Below, piece by piece: positions 36,315 through 43,961 of a stretch of 64,000 bases of DNA. The stretch comes from Allobosea lupini (GTDB lineage Bacteria; Pseudomonadota; Alphaproteobacteria; Rhizobiales; Beijerinckiaceae), in contig NZ_FOAN01000002.1 of assembly GCF_900109525.1 (NCBI RefSeq), forward strand, positions 682,001-746,000, written 5' to 3'. Position 1 is the stretch's first letter. Every line of letters begins with the position of its first letter. The notes under the pieces were generated by a model. That model saw nothing but the letters and a program-made list of their open reading frames with translations, was not told where the DNA came from and made no database searches. Made by a program: the position numbers and the translations under genes.

Positions 36315-37031
36315 TCAGAGCGGCGTCGCCCCCCCGCCACGACGCCTTGCCCGCTGCTGTGGCGGCTGAATTTCAGGTATTTTTTGCGCTGCAACAGAAC
36401 TGCCGCCCGGAGAAACACTCGATTCAGCAGCTTTTTCAGCGAATTTTTGGGAAACAGCCTCGTCGCCTAGCCGCACCGGCTGGGCGTCATCGGCGGCTAT
36501 TCCAGGAACCTGCTGCGCCGCAGCAGAATCAGACCCGCTCTCGTCATTAGACGAAGGTCGAACAACTGCGACGTCGTTACGCACCTCCTCGGTTGGACCG
36601 GCAACCGGCTCGGGCGGCTTGCCGAAGATGTTGGCCAGCATCTCCTCGACATTGTCCGACTCGCTGAGCGGCCCATAGCCCGGCGCGCCACCCGGCGTGT
36701 TCCAATCGAGCGCATAGTCACGGGCCGGGTCGAGATAGCCCGAGATCGCCGGATCGCTCTCCCAGGCGCGCCGCAGTGCCTTGAGCTTCCACTCCTCGGG
36801 CACGTTCTGCTTCAGCCAATGGGCGACGTCGAAATCCTTGTCGACGAGGTCAAGCGAGGGCGGCTCGACCATCTCCGCTTCGGGTTCAGGTGGAGAGGCC
36901 TGCGAGATGGGAGCGGGAGCATCTGGCTGCTCTGCGGCGACGGGCGTGGCCGGCTGCTGCGCCTCCTTCTTGCGGCGCGCCCAGCGGCCGAGAAAGCCTT
37001 CTTCGCGGTCCTCGTCCTCGGGGCGCGGCAT
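36315..37031 (-). CDS. DUF3306 family protein
   Basis: 238 residues. The N-terminal FLGRWARRKKEAQ and the central segment FDVAHWLKQNVPEEWKLKALRRAW with LDYARDYALDWN-type wording (here DPARDYALDWN) are the DUF3306 signature; the C-terminal 110 residues are low-complexity and rich in Pro, Ala and Ser. No signal peptide or membrane helix. DUF3306 genes occur almost only in formate dehydrogenase clusters, next to DUF3305, as here, where the DUF3305 stop overlaps this ATG by one base (TGATG). A maturation role is inferred; no activity is known. Confidence 0.85.
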   Translation of the reverse strand: MPRPEDEDREEGFLGRWARRKKEAQQPATPVAAEQPDAPAPISQASPPEPEAEMVEPPSLDLVDKDFDVAHWLKQNVPEEWKLKALRRAWESDPAISGYLDPARDYALDWNTPGGAPGYGPLSESDNVEEMLANIFGKPPEPVAGPTEEVRNDVAVVRPSSNDESGSDSAAAQQVPGIAADDAQPVRLGDEAVSQKFAEKAAESSVSPGGSSVAAQKIPEIQPPQQRARRRGGGATPL

Positions 37032-37537
37032 CAATCCTCTCCACGTTGGAGACCCGGGCGCGGCCGCATTCCGCCCTTGCGCGGATCATGCTCCGTGCGC
37101 TTGCGCTTGACGAATTCGCGCTCGACATGGTGCGCCTCGAAGAAGGCGAGCACCGCTTCGGCGATCGCAGCCGGCATCGGCACAGCCTCGACGATGTCGT
37201 CGACATTCTCCAGGAAGACCTCGCCCTCGGACGGATCGGCGGTAACGCCGACCAGCTCCAGCGCCGGCTCGATCCCGGTCGGCCGGATCGAGACCCAGAG
37301 CTTGGCGTTGCCGCTCGCGAAATTCTCGCGGAAATGGGCAGTGTCGACCGAATGCAGCGTCAGCACGGCCGAGCCGAGATAGAACTGCTCGCGCCTGTCG
37401 TCGCCGGCGAGCCGGCTCCAGGGCGCGAGGGGCGGCGGCTCGGGCAGCACCGCGATCGGCGCCCAGGCATGGTCGGCCCAGGGCGAATCAAGTTTGCGCC
37501 GCTCGACCACGACACCAACCTCGTGATGTTGCTGCAT
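37031..37537 (-). CDS. DUF3305 family protein
   Basis: 168 residues beginning VGVVVERRKLDSPWADHAW and WAPIAVLP, the conserved start of DUF3305, followed by a compact mostly beta domain with LWVSIRP and a charged tail. Soluble, with no targeting signal. It is translationally coupled to DUF3306, and ten bases separate it from the DUF6352 gene upstream. The pair is a recurring companion of membrane formate dehydrogenases, so I infer a shared role in enzyme maturation or cofactor supply. Confidence 0.85.
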   Translation of the reverse strand: MQQHHEVGVVVERRKLDSPWADHAWAPIAVLPEPPPLAPWSRLAGDDRREQFYLGSAVLTLHSVDTAHFRENFASGNAKLWVSIRPTGIEPALELVGVTADPSEGEVFLENVDDIVEAVPMPAAIAEAVLAFFEAHHVEREFVKRKRTEHDPRKGGMRPRPGLQRGED

Positions 37538-37547
37538 GGCCTCGTCC

Positions 37548-38558
37548 TCAATTCGCCATCTCGTGCGCGGCGAGCGGCAGGCCGGTCACCAGGTTCTGCG
37601 GCTTCATCCTGACCAGTCGGTCGCCGTCCATCGCCAGCATCAGATAGATAGGCGCTCCCTCGGCCGCCGGCAGCACCGGCACCTCGGATGGCAGGGTCAA
37701 ACGGTAGAGCGCGATCAGGCGTGAAGCCTTGTCCTCATCGAGCGCCTCCCCCTTCCAGAGCGCATTGCCGATCGCGGTTGCCTGCGCATCGAGGCCGACG
37801 AACCAGCGCCAGTTTGCGTCCCTTACATTCTCGATCGCTTCGATCTCGACGTCGAAGCCATGGATCTGCCGGACCCAGTGGGCGATCGCCTTGCCGAGCG
37901 CAGCGCGGCCGGAGGGCTTGCCGCCGAGGTCGAGCACCAGGTCGAAGGCGTCCGAGCGCTGCCAGTAGCGGTCGGCATCGCCGCTCTTGAGGATATCGAG
38001 CGAGGTCACTGCCGGACCGCCGAGCATGGCGAGCAAGGGCGACGCATGCCTGTCAGCCTCGTGGCCCTCGATCATCTCGGCATCGGCGAGCAGGATCGTG
38101 TTCTCGTGCAAGGTGACGCGCTGCGGCCGGAACAGGCATTCGGCGGCACGCACCACGAAGGGGTCGCCTTCCTCGTCTAGCCCGGCGCGCAGGATGACGT
38201 GGACGAGCTGGTCGAGGAAGACGGGCGGGACGCCGGAGACGCCGCGGCGGATGATCCCGGCATAGGCACCCTGCAGCGTCGGCGCCGCCAGCAGACGCTC
38301 GCGCCAACCGAGCAGGAAGCGCCAGTTCTCGCGCGCATCGGCATCGGCGATGGCCGCGATCTCGCGCTCGGCGACCTCGGCCTGCGGCTGCGCCATCAGC
38401 TTGGCATGCAGTGCCCGCTCGGCATCGCAGGCTTCCTCCGGCGGCAGCACCTCCGGCCGCGCCAGATAGGCCTTGAGGAAATCATCGGTGACGACGAGTC
38501 CGCCGCCAACCTCACGGTCGAGCAGGAGATGACCGGAGCTCGCCCAGAAATGGGTCAT
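37548..38558 (-). CDS. DUF6352 family protein
   Basis: 336 residues opening MTHFWASSGHLLLDRE and containing FLLGWRERLLAAPTLQGAYAG (first 20 residues shown as FLLGWRERLL and APTLQGAYAG) and FRPQRVTLHENTILLADAE. No membrane segment, signal or known catalytic motif. It overlaps the DUF6505 gene by four bases at its start, so it is translationally coupled, and leads into DUF3305. I recognise the family only from its constant place in alphaproteobacterial formate dehydrogenase clusters; its function is unknown. Confidence 0.78.
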   Translation of the reverse strand: MTHFWASSGHLLLDREVGGGLVVTDDFLKAYLARPEVLPPEEACDAERALHAKLMAQPQAEVAEREIAAIADADARENWRFLLGWRERLLAAPTLQGAYAGIIRRGVSGVPPVFLDQLVHVILRAGLDEEGDPFVVRAAECLFRPQRVTLHENTILLADAEMIEGHEADRHASPLLAMLGGPAVTSLDILKSGDADRYWQRSDAFDLVLDLGGKPSGRAALGKAIAHWVRQIHGFDVEIEAIENVRDANWRWFVGLDAQATAIGNALWKGEALDEDKASRLIALYRLTLPSEVPVLPAAEGAPIYLMLAMDGDRLVRMKPQNLVTGLPLAAHEMAN

Positions 38559-39106
38559 CTCGGCGCGTCCTTGATCAACTGCATCAGGTCGACATGCTCC
38601 TCAGGCTCGTCCTCGCCATCGGTCTCGATGAATTCGAAGGCGCGGAACGCATCCTTGGGCGTATCACCGCGCGGCATCAAGGTCCGGAAGCGCTCGCGGA
38701 TCTCGCCATCCTCGAGCGTGCGATGCAAAGCGAGCAGAGTCTGCGCGGGATGATCGCAGAGCGAAGCGGCGAATGCGACCTCCTCCTCGGCTGCGGCGCG
38801 CGCCGCCGCGAGATCGGGCGCTCCGAGTTTGTCGACGAGTTGCGTCGCAAGCTGGGCAACCGCTTGCTGACGTTCCTCCACCGTCACTTCGGTGACGACC
38901 GCGAGCGTGCTCCAGCCGAAGCTGCCGATACCGAGGAAGCCGGAGCGGAAGGCGACGCGGCCCTTGGTGTCGAGTCCGGCAACGCTATCCGGCGTGAACA
39001 GGAAGGAGCCGGTGACCAGCCATTCGCCAGGTTCCGCCGCCTTGCGGAAGACGAAGCCGTCCGACGGATCGAGCCGGATCGCGCGTGGGAGCTTGAGGGC
39101 ATTCAA
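38555..39106 (-). CDS. DUF6505 family protein (TTG start)
   Basis: 183 residues, LPRAIRLDPSDGFVFRKAA at the N-terminus, then GEWLVTGSFLF and a long acidic tail (ETDGEDEPEEHVDL). No domain of known function. The only start that keeps the conserved N-terminus is TTG, with GAGGG seven bases upstream; that GAGGG belongs to the end of a dispersed repeat. An ATG four bases away is out of frame. It couples to DUF6352 by a four-base overlap. Assigned by its position in the formate dehydrogenase cluster. Confidence 0.75.
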   Translation of the reverse strand: MNALKLPRAIRLDPSDGFVFRKAAEPGEWLVTGSFLFTPDSVAGLDTKGRVAFRSGFLGIGSFGWSTLAVVTEVTVEERQQAVAQLATQLVDKLGAPDLAAARAAAEEEVAFAASLCDHPAQTLLALHRTLEDGEIRERFRTLMPRGDTPKDAFRAFEFIETDGEDEPEEHVDLMQLIKDAPR

Positions 39107-39113
39107 TGTGAAG

Positions 39114-39158
39114 CCCTCATCCTGAGGAGCGCTCCGCAGGAGCGCGTCTCGAAGGATG
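39114..39158. repeat. Dispersed palindromic repeat, family A, copy 1 of an inverted pair
   Basis: CCCTCATCCTGAGGAGC, a GC-rich hairpin (GCTCC-GC-AGGAGC), then GCGTCTCGAAGGATG. Copy 2, 28 bases away, is its reverse complement in both arms. Confidence 0.85.
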
Positions 39159-39186
39159 CTCCAGCCGGTTCCGGAGCCTTCTGAAA

Positions 39187-39229
39187 CATCCTTCGAGACG
39201 CCGCAGCGCGGCTCCTCAGGATGAGGGCT
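39187..39229. repeat. Dispersed palindromic repeat, family A, inverted copy 2
   Basis: CATCCTTCGAGACGC, nine variable bases, then GCTCCTCAGGATGAGGG, the reverse complement of copy 1. Together they could fold into a large cruciform or RNA hairpin between the ligase-like gene and DUF6505. Confidence 0.85.
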
Positions 39230-39260
39230 GAGGAGAAAGGCGGGGCGGTGTCGACGGCGC

Positions 39261-40004
39261 TCACAGCTTCGGCGCTCCGCTGTCGCGGTCGAGCCAGTCG
39301 ACCTTCGCCAGCGCCTCGGTGAGGCTCCGACGTTCCGTGCCGAACTGCGAGGTCGCGATCAGGTCGCCGTTCGGCTCGATGCCGTGGCGCACGCCGACCA
39401 CCTTTTCCAGCCGGTCGAGCCATCGCCGCGCAGCCGCCTTGGCGCCCTCGTCCTGCCAGTGGCTGACACCGAGCATGAGATGGCGGCAGAAGGACTCGAT
39501 CAGGTCGACGGCATCGACTTCCTCGAAGCCCTCCTCGGCCATGCCGACGCCGGTCTGGCCGAGCTCGAAGGGCGACATCGTGGTCGCCCGGACCATGGCG
39601 CCGAAGACGAGCCAGTCCGGCACCTGATTCTCCGGGCAATCCGTCGGCCAGCCGAGGCGGCCGCCGCCGATCAGGCCGAGATCGTAGGTCAGCGCATCCG
39701 GCCAGCGGAACAGCACCGGCCGCTCCGGCGGCGAATGCACGGCAAGCGCATCGGCGAGCGCGTTCATGGCGAGGTAATGGGCGAGCCTCGCCTCGGCGAG
39801 GATGGCGTCGGGCTCCAGGACCACCGCGAATTCGACGATGTCGAAACGTCGCACCCAAACCAGGGTCGCGGCTCCGGCCTCGGCCGCGATCGCCTGCGCA
39901 TGGGCGAAGGCGTCGCCCGATTCGCGCAGGGTGACGAGCGAAAAGCCCGGCGGCAGCACCGGCTCGCGCCTGAGATCGTTCTGCCTGACCGGCCCTGCCG
40001 CCAT
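39261..40004 (-). CDS. Biotin/lipoate ligase-like protein with DUF4444 C-terminus, lysine missing
   Basis: 247 residues. The middle follows the biotin/lipoate A/B ligase fold (RWPDALTYDLGLIGGG corresponds to the KWPND-to-KLAGI region), and the end (GIEPNGDLIATSQ, RRSLTEALAKVDWLD) is DUF4444. The lysine that normally follows the WPND strand and binds the acyl-adenylate is absent: the stretch reads GLIGGGRLGWP, and the next lysine is about 70 residues later. It may therefore bind rather than transfer an acyl group. It heads the minus-strand formate dehydrogenase gene set and diverges from the Fe-S protein gene. No lipoyl-domain protein is nearby. Confidence 0.75.
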   Translation of the reverse strand: MAAGPVRQNDLRREPVLPPGFSLVTLRESGDAFAHAQAIAAEAGAATLVWVRRFDIVEFAVVLEPDAILAEARLAHYLAMNALADALAVHSPPERPVLFRWPDALTYDLGLIGGGRLGWPTDCPENQVPDWLVFGAMVRATTMSPFELGQTGVGMAEEGFEEVDAVDLIESFCRHLMLGVSHWQDEGAKAAARRWLDRLEKVVGVRHGIEPNGDLIATSQFGTERRSLTEALAKVDWLDRDSGAPKL

Positions 40005-40058
40005 CGTTGCTGCCCTGTCGCCTCTTATCCCAAGGGAGAGGCTTGCTTCTTTGGAGCC

Positions 40059-40083
40059 ATTCCAATCCCATATAGGGAGGAAT
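40059..40083. promoter_or_regulatory. Candidate operator between the ligase-like and Fe-S genes
   Basis: In the 130-base divergent gap, ATTCC-AA-TCCC and GGGA-GGAAT flank ATATA, an almost perfect dyad. It is centred so that one protein could control both directions. No clear -35/-10 pairs could be assigned with confidence. Confidence 0.35.
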
Positions 40084-40134
40084 TATCGCAAGCGCGACGA
40101 AAGCCGCTGCTTCGATCATGAGGACGCCTGGCCG

Positions 40135-42174
40135 ATGACCGATGTCGCCCGCACGCTGATGATCTGCTCGTGCGAGGATACGATGCCGCTCGACGGCAAG
40201 GCGATCCAGCGCGGCTGCGCCGGCGCCGAGATCAGCGAGCATCGCCATCTCTGCCGCAGCCAGGTCGAACGCTTCCACGCCATGCTGGCCAAGAGCAATG
40301 CCATCACCGTCGCCTGCACGCAGGAGGCGCCCCTCTTTGAGGAGATCGCAGCAGACCTCGACTACACCGGCGATCTCATCTTCACCAACATCCGCGAACA
40401 GGCCGGCTGGTCGGACGAGGCCGGGTCCGCCGGCCCGAAGATGGCCGCCCTGCTCGCCGCGGCAAGCGAACCCATGCCGCCGGCCTCCTTCACCACGCTG
40501 ACCAGCAAGGGCGTCGCGCTGATCTACGGCCGCGACGAGATCGCGATCACGCTGGCTCACCGGCTCGCCGAGCATCTCGACGTCACCGTCTTGCTGTCGC
40601 GTCCCGGCGAAATTTCGCCACCGCGCAGCGACGAATTCCCCGTGCTGAAGGGCACGATCGCGCAGGCGAGCGGCTGGCTCGGCGCCTTCGAACTCACCGT
40701 CAACGACTACGCCGCCCCGAGCCCGTCCTCGCGCGGGAAGCTCGTCTTCGAGGCACCGCGCAATGGCGCGGTCTCGCATTGCGATGTCGTCATCGACGTC
40801 TCCGGCGGCACGCCGCTCTTCCCGGCCGGTGACCTCCGCGCCGGCTATCTGCGAGCCGATCCACGCGATGCGGCCGCGGTCGAGCGGCTCGCCTTCCAGG
40901 CGAGCGGGCTCCTCGGCGAGTTCGACAAGCCGGCCTATGTCGCCCTGAACGAAGGCCTCTGCGCCCATGCGCGCTCGCAGAAGACAGGCTGCACGCGCTG
41001 CCTCGAACTCTGCCCGACCGGCGCGATAACCCCGGCCGGCGATCATGTCGCGATCTCCGCCGAGATCTGCGCCGGCTGCGGCGCCTGCGCCGCTGTCTGC
41101 CCAACCGGCGCGGTGACCTATGCGCTGCCGCCGGCCGATGCGCTGCTGCGCAAGCTGCGGACGCTGCTTGTCACCTATGCCGAGGCCGGCGGGCGCGAGC
41201 CCGTCGTGCTGCTGCATGACGGCGACCACGGCGAACCCCTGATCGAGGCGCTCGCGCGCCATGGGGCCGGCCTGCCGGCGCGGGTATTGCCCCTGCGCGT
41301 CAACGAGATCACCCAGATCGGTCTGGAAACCTTCGCTGCCGCGCTCGCCTTCGGCGCCTCCGCCATCCGCGTGATCGGCCGGGCCAAGCCGAAGCACGAC
41401 CTCTCCGGCCTCACCCGCAATCTCGACTACGCCAACGCCCTCGCGGGCGCGCTCGGCTATGGCGAAGCCCGCGCCGCGCTGATCGAGACCGACGATCCCG
41501 ACGCACTCAACGCCGCCCTGTCGAAGATCACGCCCGGCCCCAACGTCGCGCAACCAGCGCGCTTCCGGCCGATGGGAGCCGGACGCCCGCTGCTGCGCCA
41601 GACGATCGGTGAACTGCATGCCGCCGCGCCGGTGCCGGTCGCAAACGTGGCGATGCCACCACGCGCACCCTTCGGCACCGTTCATGTCGACACCGAGGGC
41701 TGCACGCTCTGCCTCGCCTGCGTCTCCGCCTGCCCCGTCAGCGCCCTCGGCGACAACCCGGAGCGCCCGACGCTGACCTTCCAGGAGGATCTTTGCGTGC
41801 AGTGCGGGCTCTGCGCCGCGACCTGCCCGGAAAAGGTGATCACGCTGGAGCCGCGCGTCGATTTCGACGCCTGGAAGGGCGGCCGACGGGTCGTCAAGCA
41901 GGAGGAGCCGTTCCACTGCATCGCCTGCGCCAAGCCCTTCGGCGTGCGCAGCACGATCGAAAAGATCGCCGCCAAGCTCGAGAACAAGCACTGGATGTTC
42001 GCTGGCGAAGGCGCCAAGCGCGCCTCGATCCTGCGCATGTGCGAGGATTGCCGGGTCGAGGCGGTGGTCAACGAGAGCTTCGACCCGCATCACTCGCCGC
42101 AGCGCCCGCCGGTGCGCACCACCGACGACTATCTGCGGGAGCGGGCGGAGCGCGGTGAGGACCCGCTGGGGTAG
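40135..42174 (+). CDS. Multi-cluster 4Fe-4S protein of the formate dehydrogenase cluster
   Basis: 679 residues, soluble. The N-terminus has Cys11 and Cys13 (MICSCEDTMPLD), Cys28 and Cys40, reminiscent of HdrA-type cluster sites. Two dicluster ferredoxin modules follow: CTRCLELCPTGAI with CAGCGACAAVCPTGAV (about 285-325) and CTLCLACVSACPVSAL with CVQCGLCAATCPEKVI (about 522-570). A final CIACAKPFG and CEDC pair (about 595-640) could bind zinc or a fifth cluster. Proteins like this accompany formate dehydrogenases in proteobacteria and probably carry electrons or help assemble the enzyme. GAGGACGCC precedes the ATG. It diverges from the ligase-like gene. Confidence 0.85.
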   Translation: MTDVARTLMICSCEDTMPLDGKAIQRGCAGAEISEHRHLCRSQVERFHAMLAKSNAITVACTQEAPLFEEIAADLDYTGDLIFTNIREQAGWSDEAGSAGPKMAALLAAASEPMPPASFTTLTSKGVALIYGRDEIAITLAHRLAEHLDVTVLLSRPGEISPPRSDEFPVLKGTIAQASGWLGAFELTVNDYAAPSPSSRGKLVFEAPRNGAVSHCDVVIDVSGGTPLFPAGDLRAGYLRADPRDAAAVERLAFQASGLLGEFDKPAYVALNEGLCAHARSQKTGCTRCLELCPTGAITPAGDHVAISAEICAGCGACAAVCPTGAVTYALPPADALLRKLRTLLVTYAEAGGREPVVLLHDGDHGEPLIEALARHGAGLPARVLPLRVNEITQIGLETFAAALAFGASAIRVIGRAKPKHDLSGLTRNLDYANALAGALGYGEARAALIETDDPDALNAALSKITPGPNVAQPARFRPMGAGRPLLRQTIGELHAAAPVPVANVAMPPRAPFGTVHVDTEGCTLCLACVSACPVSALGDNPERPTLTFQEDLCVQCGLCAATCPEKVITLEPRVDFDAWKGGRRVVKQEEPFHCIACAKPFGVRSTIEKIAAKLENKHWMFAGEGAKRASILRMCEDCRVEAVVNESFDPHHSPQRPPVRTTDDYLRERAERGEDPLG

Positions 42175-42185
42175 GATACGCTCCC

Positions 42186-42276
42186 GTCATGCTCGCCCTT
42201 GTGGCGAGCATCCAAGTCTTGAACACCGCATTGCCCGAACGAAGGCGTGGATGGTCGGGACAAGCCCGACCATGAC
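42186..42276. repeat. Inverted pair of GCTCG-type palindromes (family C)
   Basis: Two hairpins of one plan: ATGCTCGCC-CTTGT-GGCGAGCAT (42189-42211) and ATGGTCGGG-ACAAG-CCCGACCAT (42251-42273). GTCATG opens and CATGAC closes the unit, and the two loops are complementary, so the halves are inverted copies. A related single hairpin lies at 15973-15995. It sits between convergent genes. Confidence 0.8.
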
Positions 42277-42293
42277 GGAGAGAGCGGTCCTCC

Positions 42294-43565
42294 CTACCGC
42301 GTCACCTTCTCCAGCCAGTCCACCAGCGCCTGTCGATCCTCGGCAGCGCCGATCGTCTGCTCGGGCATCTTGGTGCCGGGCGTGTAGGTGTTCGGGCCGA
42401 TCTCGAACAGCCTGGCGACGGTCTCTTTGCTCCAGACGATGTCCATGCCCTTGAGCGCATCGGAATAGGTATAGCCGGGCGCGGTGGCGATGCGGCGACC
42501 GAAGATGCCGTGCAGCGTCGGACCGGCTCTGTTGCCATCCGCCGGCGTCAAGGTGTGGCAAGCCGCGCAGGCGCGGAAGAGCTGCGCACCCCGCTCGCCC
42601 TGGAAGGCGGCGAGCGCATCCTCGCCGGCACGCGGCACCACCGCCCCGACATGCTCGCCGGTGACGGCGTTCCAGCGCCGGACCAGCCGGTCGGCGCCCC
42701 CGGATAGGAGCTGCTTGCCATCGGGCAGGAAGGCAAGCGACCAGACCGGCAGGCCAGGCCCGACAAGCGTGGCGCGGATCGTGCGCATCTTGCGGTCGAT
42801 CAGCGCGACTTGGCCGCGCAGGCCACCAACTGCGATCGTTGCACCATCCGGCGAGATGGCGAGTGCGATCAATGGGGTGTCGCCGACGGCGATCTCGGCG
42901 CGCCGGGTGCCATCCGAGCCGAACAGACGCAAGCGGCCATCGGCAGCAGCGACCGCGATCTCGCCATCGGGCGCAGCGACAACGCCATTGAGCGGCGCGG
43001 GGGCGGTGACGATCAGCGGGGCGCCGCCATCCGCAGGCCAGAAGCGCAAGCTCGCATCATAGCCGGAGGAGACGACCATCCCGCCCGGCGCGAAGGCGAC
43101 GCCGTTGACCGGCCCCTGATGGCCTTCGAGCACACGCGCCGTACCATCGGCCAGCGCGGCGACCCGAACCGTTCCATCCCAGGAGGCGGAAGCGAGATGC
43201 CCGCCCTCGGGTGAGATCGCCAGCGCCGCGACCGGCCCCTTGTGGCCTTCGATCACCTTCGCCGGCTCGGCGGCATCGCCGCGCCAGAGCCCGATCCTGC
43301 CGTCCTCGCCGCCAGTGGCGAAGCCCAGGCCTTTGACCGCGACGGCGGCGTTGACCGCGCCCTGATGGAAACGCAGCACCCTGATCGCGCTGCCGCGGGA
43401 CAGGTCCCAGAGGATCGCCGACTGATCGAAGGAGCCCGTCAGCGCCACCGTGCCATCGGCCGAGACGGCGGCCGCGCGAACCGGTCCGCCATGGCCACGC
43501 AGCTCCTGGGCGAAGACATGGCTGCCGAAGGCGAGCGCAAACAGGGCAAGGACGATCCTGATCAT
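42294..43565 (-). CDS. WD40 beta-propeller fused to a C-terminal cytochrome c
   Basis: 423 residues. Signal peptide (MIRIVLALFALAFGSHVFA), then six or seven WD40-like repeats (for example VAALAISPEGGHLASASWDG and WSLAFLPDGKQLLSGGADRL) to about residue 320, then a class I cytochrome c with haem motif CAACH at 333-337 and the axial methionine in GTKMPEQ. It is therefore periplasmic and haem-bearing. Location inside the formate dehydrogenase and Moco gene set suggests it accepts or relays electrons, or senses redox state, but its partner is not known. Confidence 0.85.
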   Translation of the reverse strand: MIRIVLALFALAFGSHVFAQELRGHGGPVRAAAVSADGTVALTGSFDQSAILWDLSRGSAIRVLRFHQGAVNAAVAVKGLGFATGGEDGRIGLWRGDAAEPAKVIEGHKGPVAALAISPEGGHLASASWDGTVRVAALADGTARVLEGHQGPVNGVAFAPGGMVVSSGYDASLRFWPADGGAPLIVTAPAPLNGVVAAPDGEIAVAAADGRLRLFGSDGTRRAEIAVGDTPLIALAISPDGATIAVGGLRGQVALIDRKMRTIRATLVGPGLPVWSLAFLPDGKQLLSGGADRLVRRWNAVTGEHVGAVVPRAGEDALAAFQGERGAQLFRACAACHTLTPADGNRAGPTLHGIFGRRIATAPGYTYSDALKGMDIVWSKETVARLFEIGPNTYTPGTKMPEQTIGAAEDRQALVDWLEKVTR

Positions 43566-43703
43566 GCAGCGATCATGTCGCTTCAATCAGCCTTGGCAAG
43601 GCGGCCTCGCCTTCTTCCCCCGCGGGAGAAGAGCCTCCCACCTGTTGCTCCCGTACAAAAAGCCATCATATGAAGCGCTGTCTCGTTCGATCGGCCTTCG
43701 CCC

Positions 43704-43934
43704 ATGACGTCCATCCCGCTCAATCTGCGCGGCCTCAAATGCCCCCTCCCCGCCTTGCGCGTGCGCAAGGCGTTGAAAGCGGCGGCTCCCGGCGATCTGT
43801 TCCTGGTCGAGTGCACAGATCCGATGGCGGCGATCGACATCCCCAATCTGATGCGCGAGACCGGCGACGCGATCGAACTCAGCAGCAGCGAGGGCGAGCT
43901 GCTGGTCTTCCACATCCGCAAGGCCGCGGCCTAG
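43704..43934 (+). CDS. TusA-family sulfur carrier
   Basis: 76 residues with the family motif LRGLKCPLPALRVRKAL, whose Cys13 is the persulfide-carrying residue. TusA proteins relay sulfur from cysteine desulfurase to tRNA thiolation, Moco enzymes or dissimilatory pathways. It lies 27 bases before the Mrp/ApbC gene on the same strand, so the two are probably co-transcribed. Beside fdhD and mobA, a role in supplying sulfur for formate dehydrogenase is an attractive inference, but tRNA modification is also possible. Confidence 0.9.
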   Translation: MTSIPLNLRGLKCPLPALRVRKALKAAAPGDLFLVECTDPMAAIDIPNLMRETGDAIELSSSEGELLVFHIRKAAA

Positions 43935-43961
43935 CGTCGCGCAACAACCGGAGCCCAGATC

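Noticed and set aside
39103-42093. A 996-codon minus-strand open frame opposite the Fe-S protein gene
   Set aside because: High G+C gives long antisense frames; its translation has no domain, and the plus-strand frame has conserved ferredoxin motifs and a good start.
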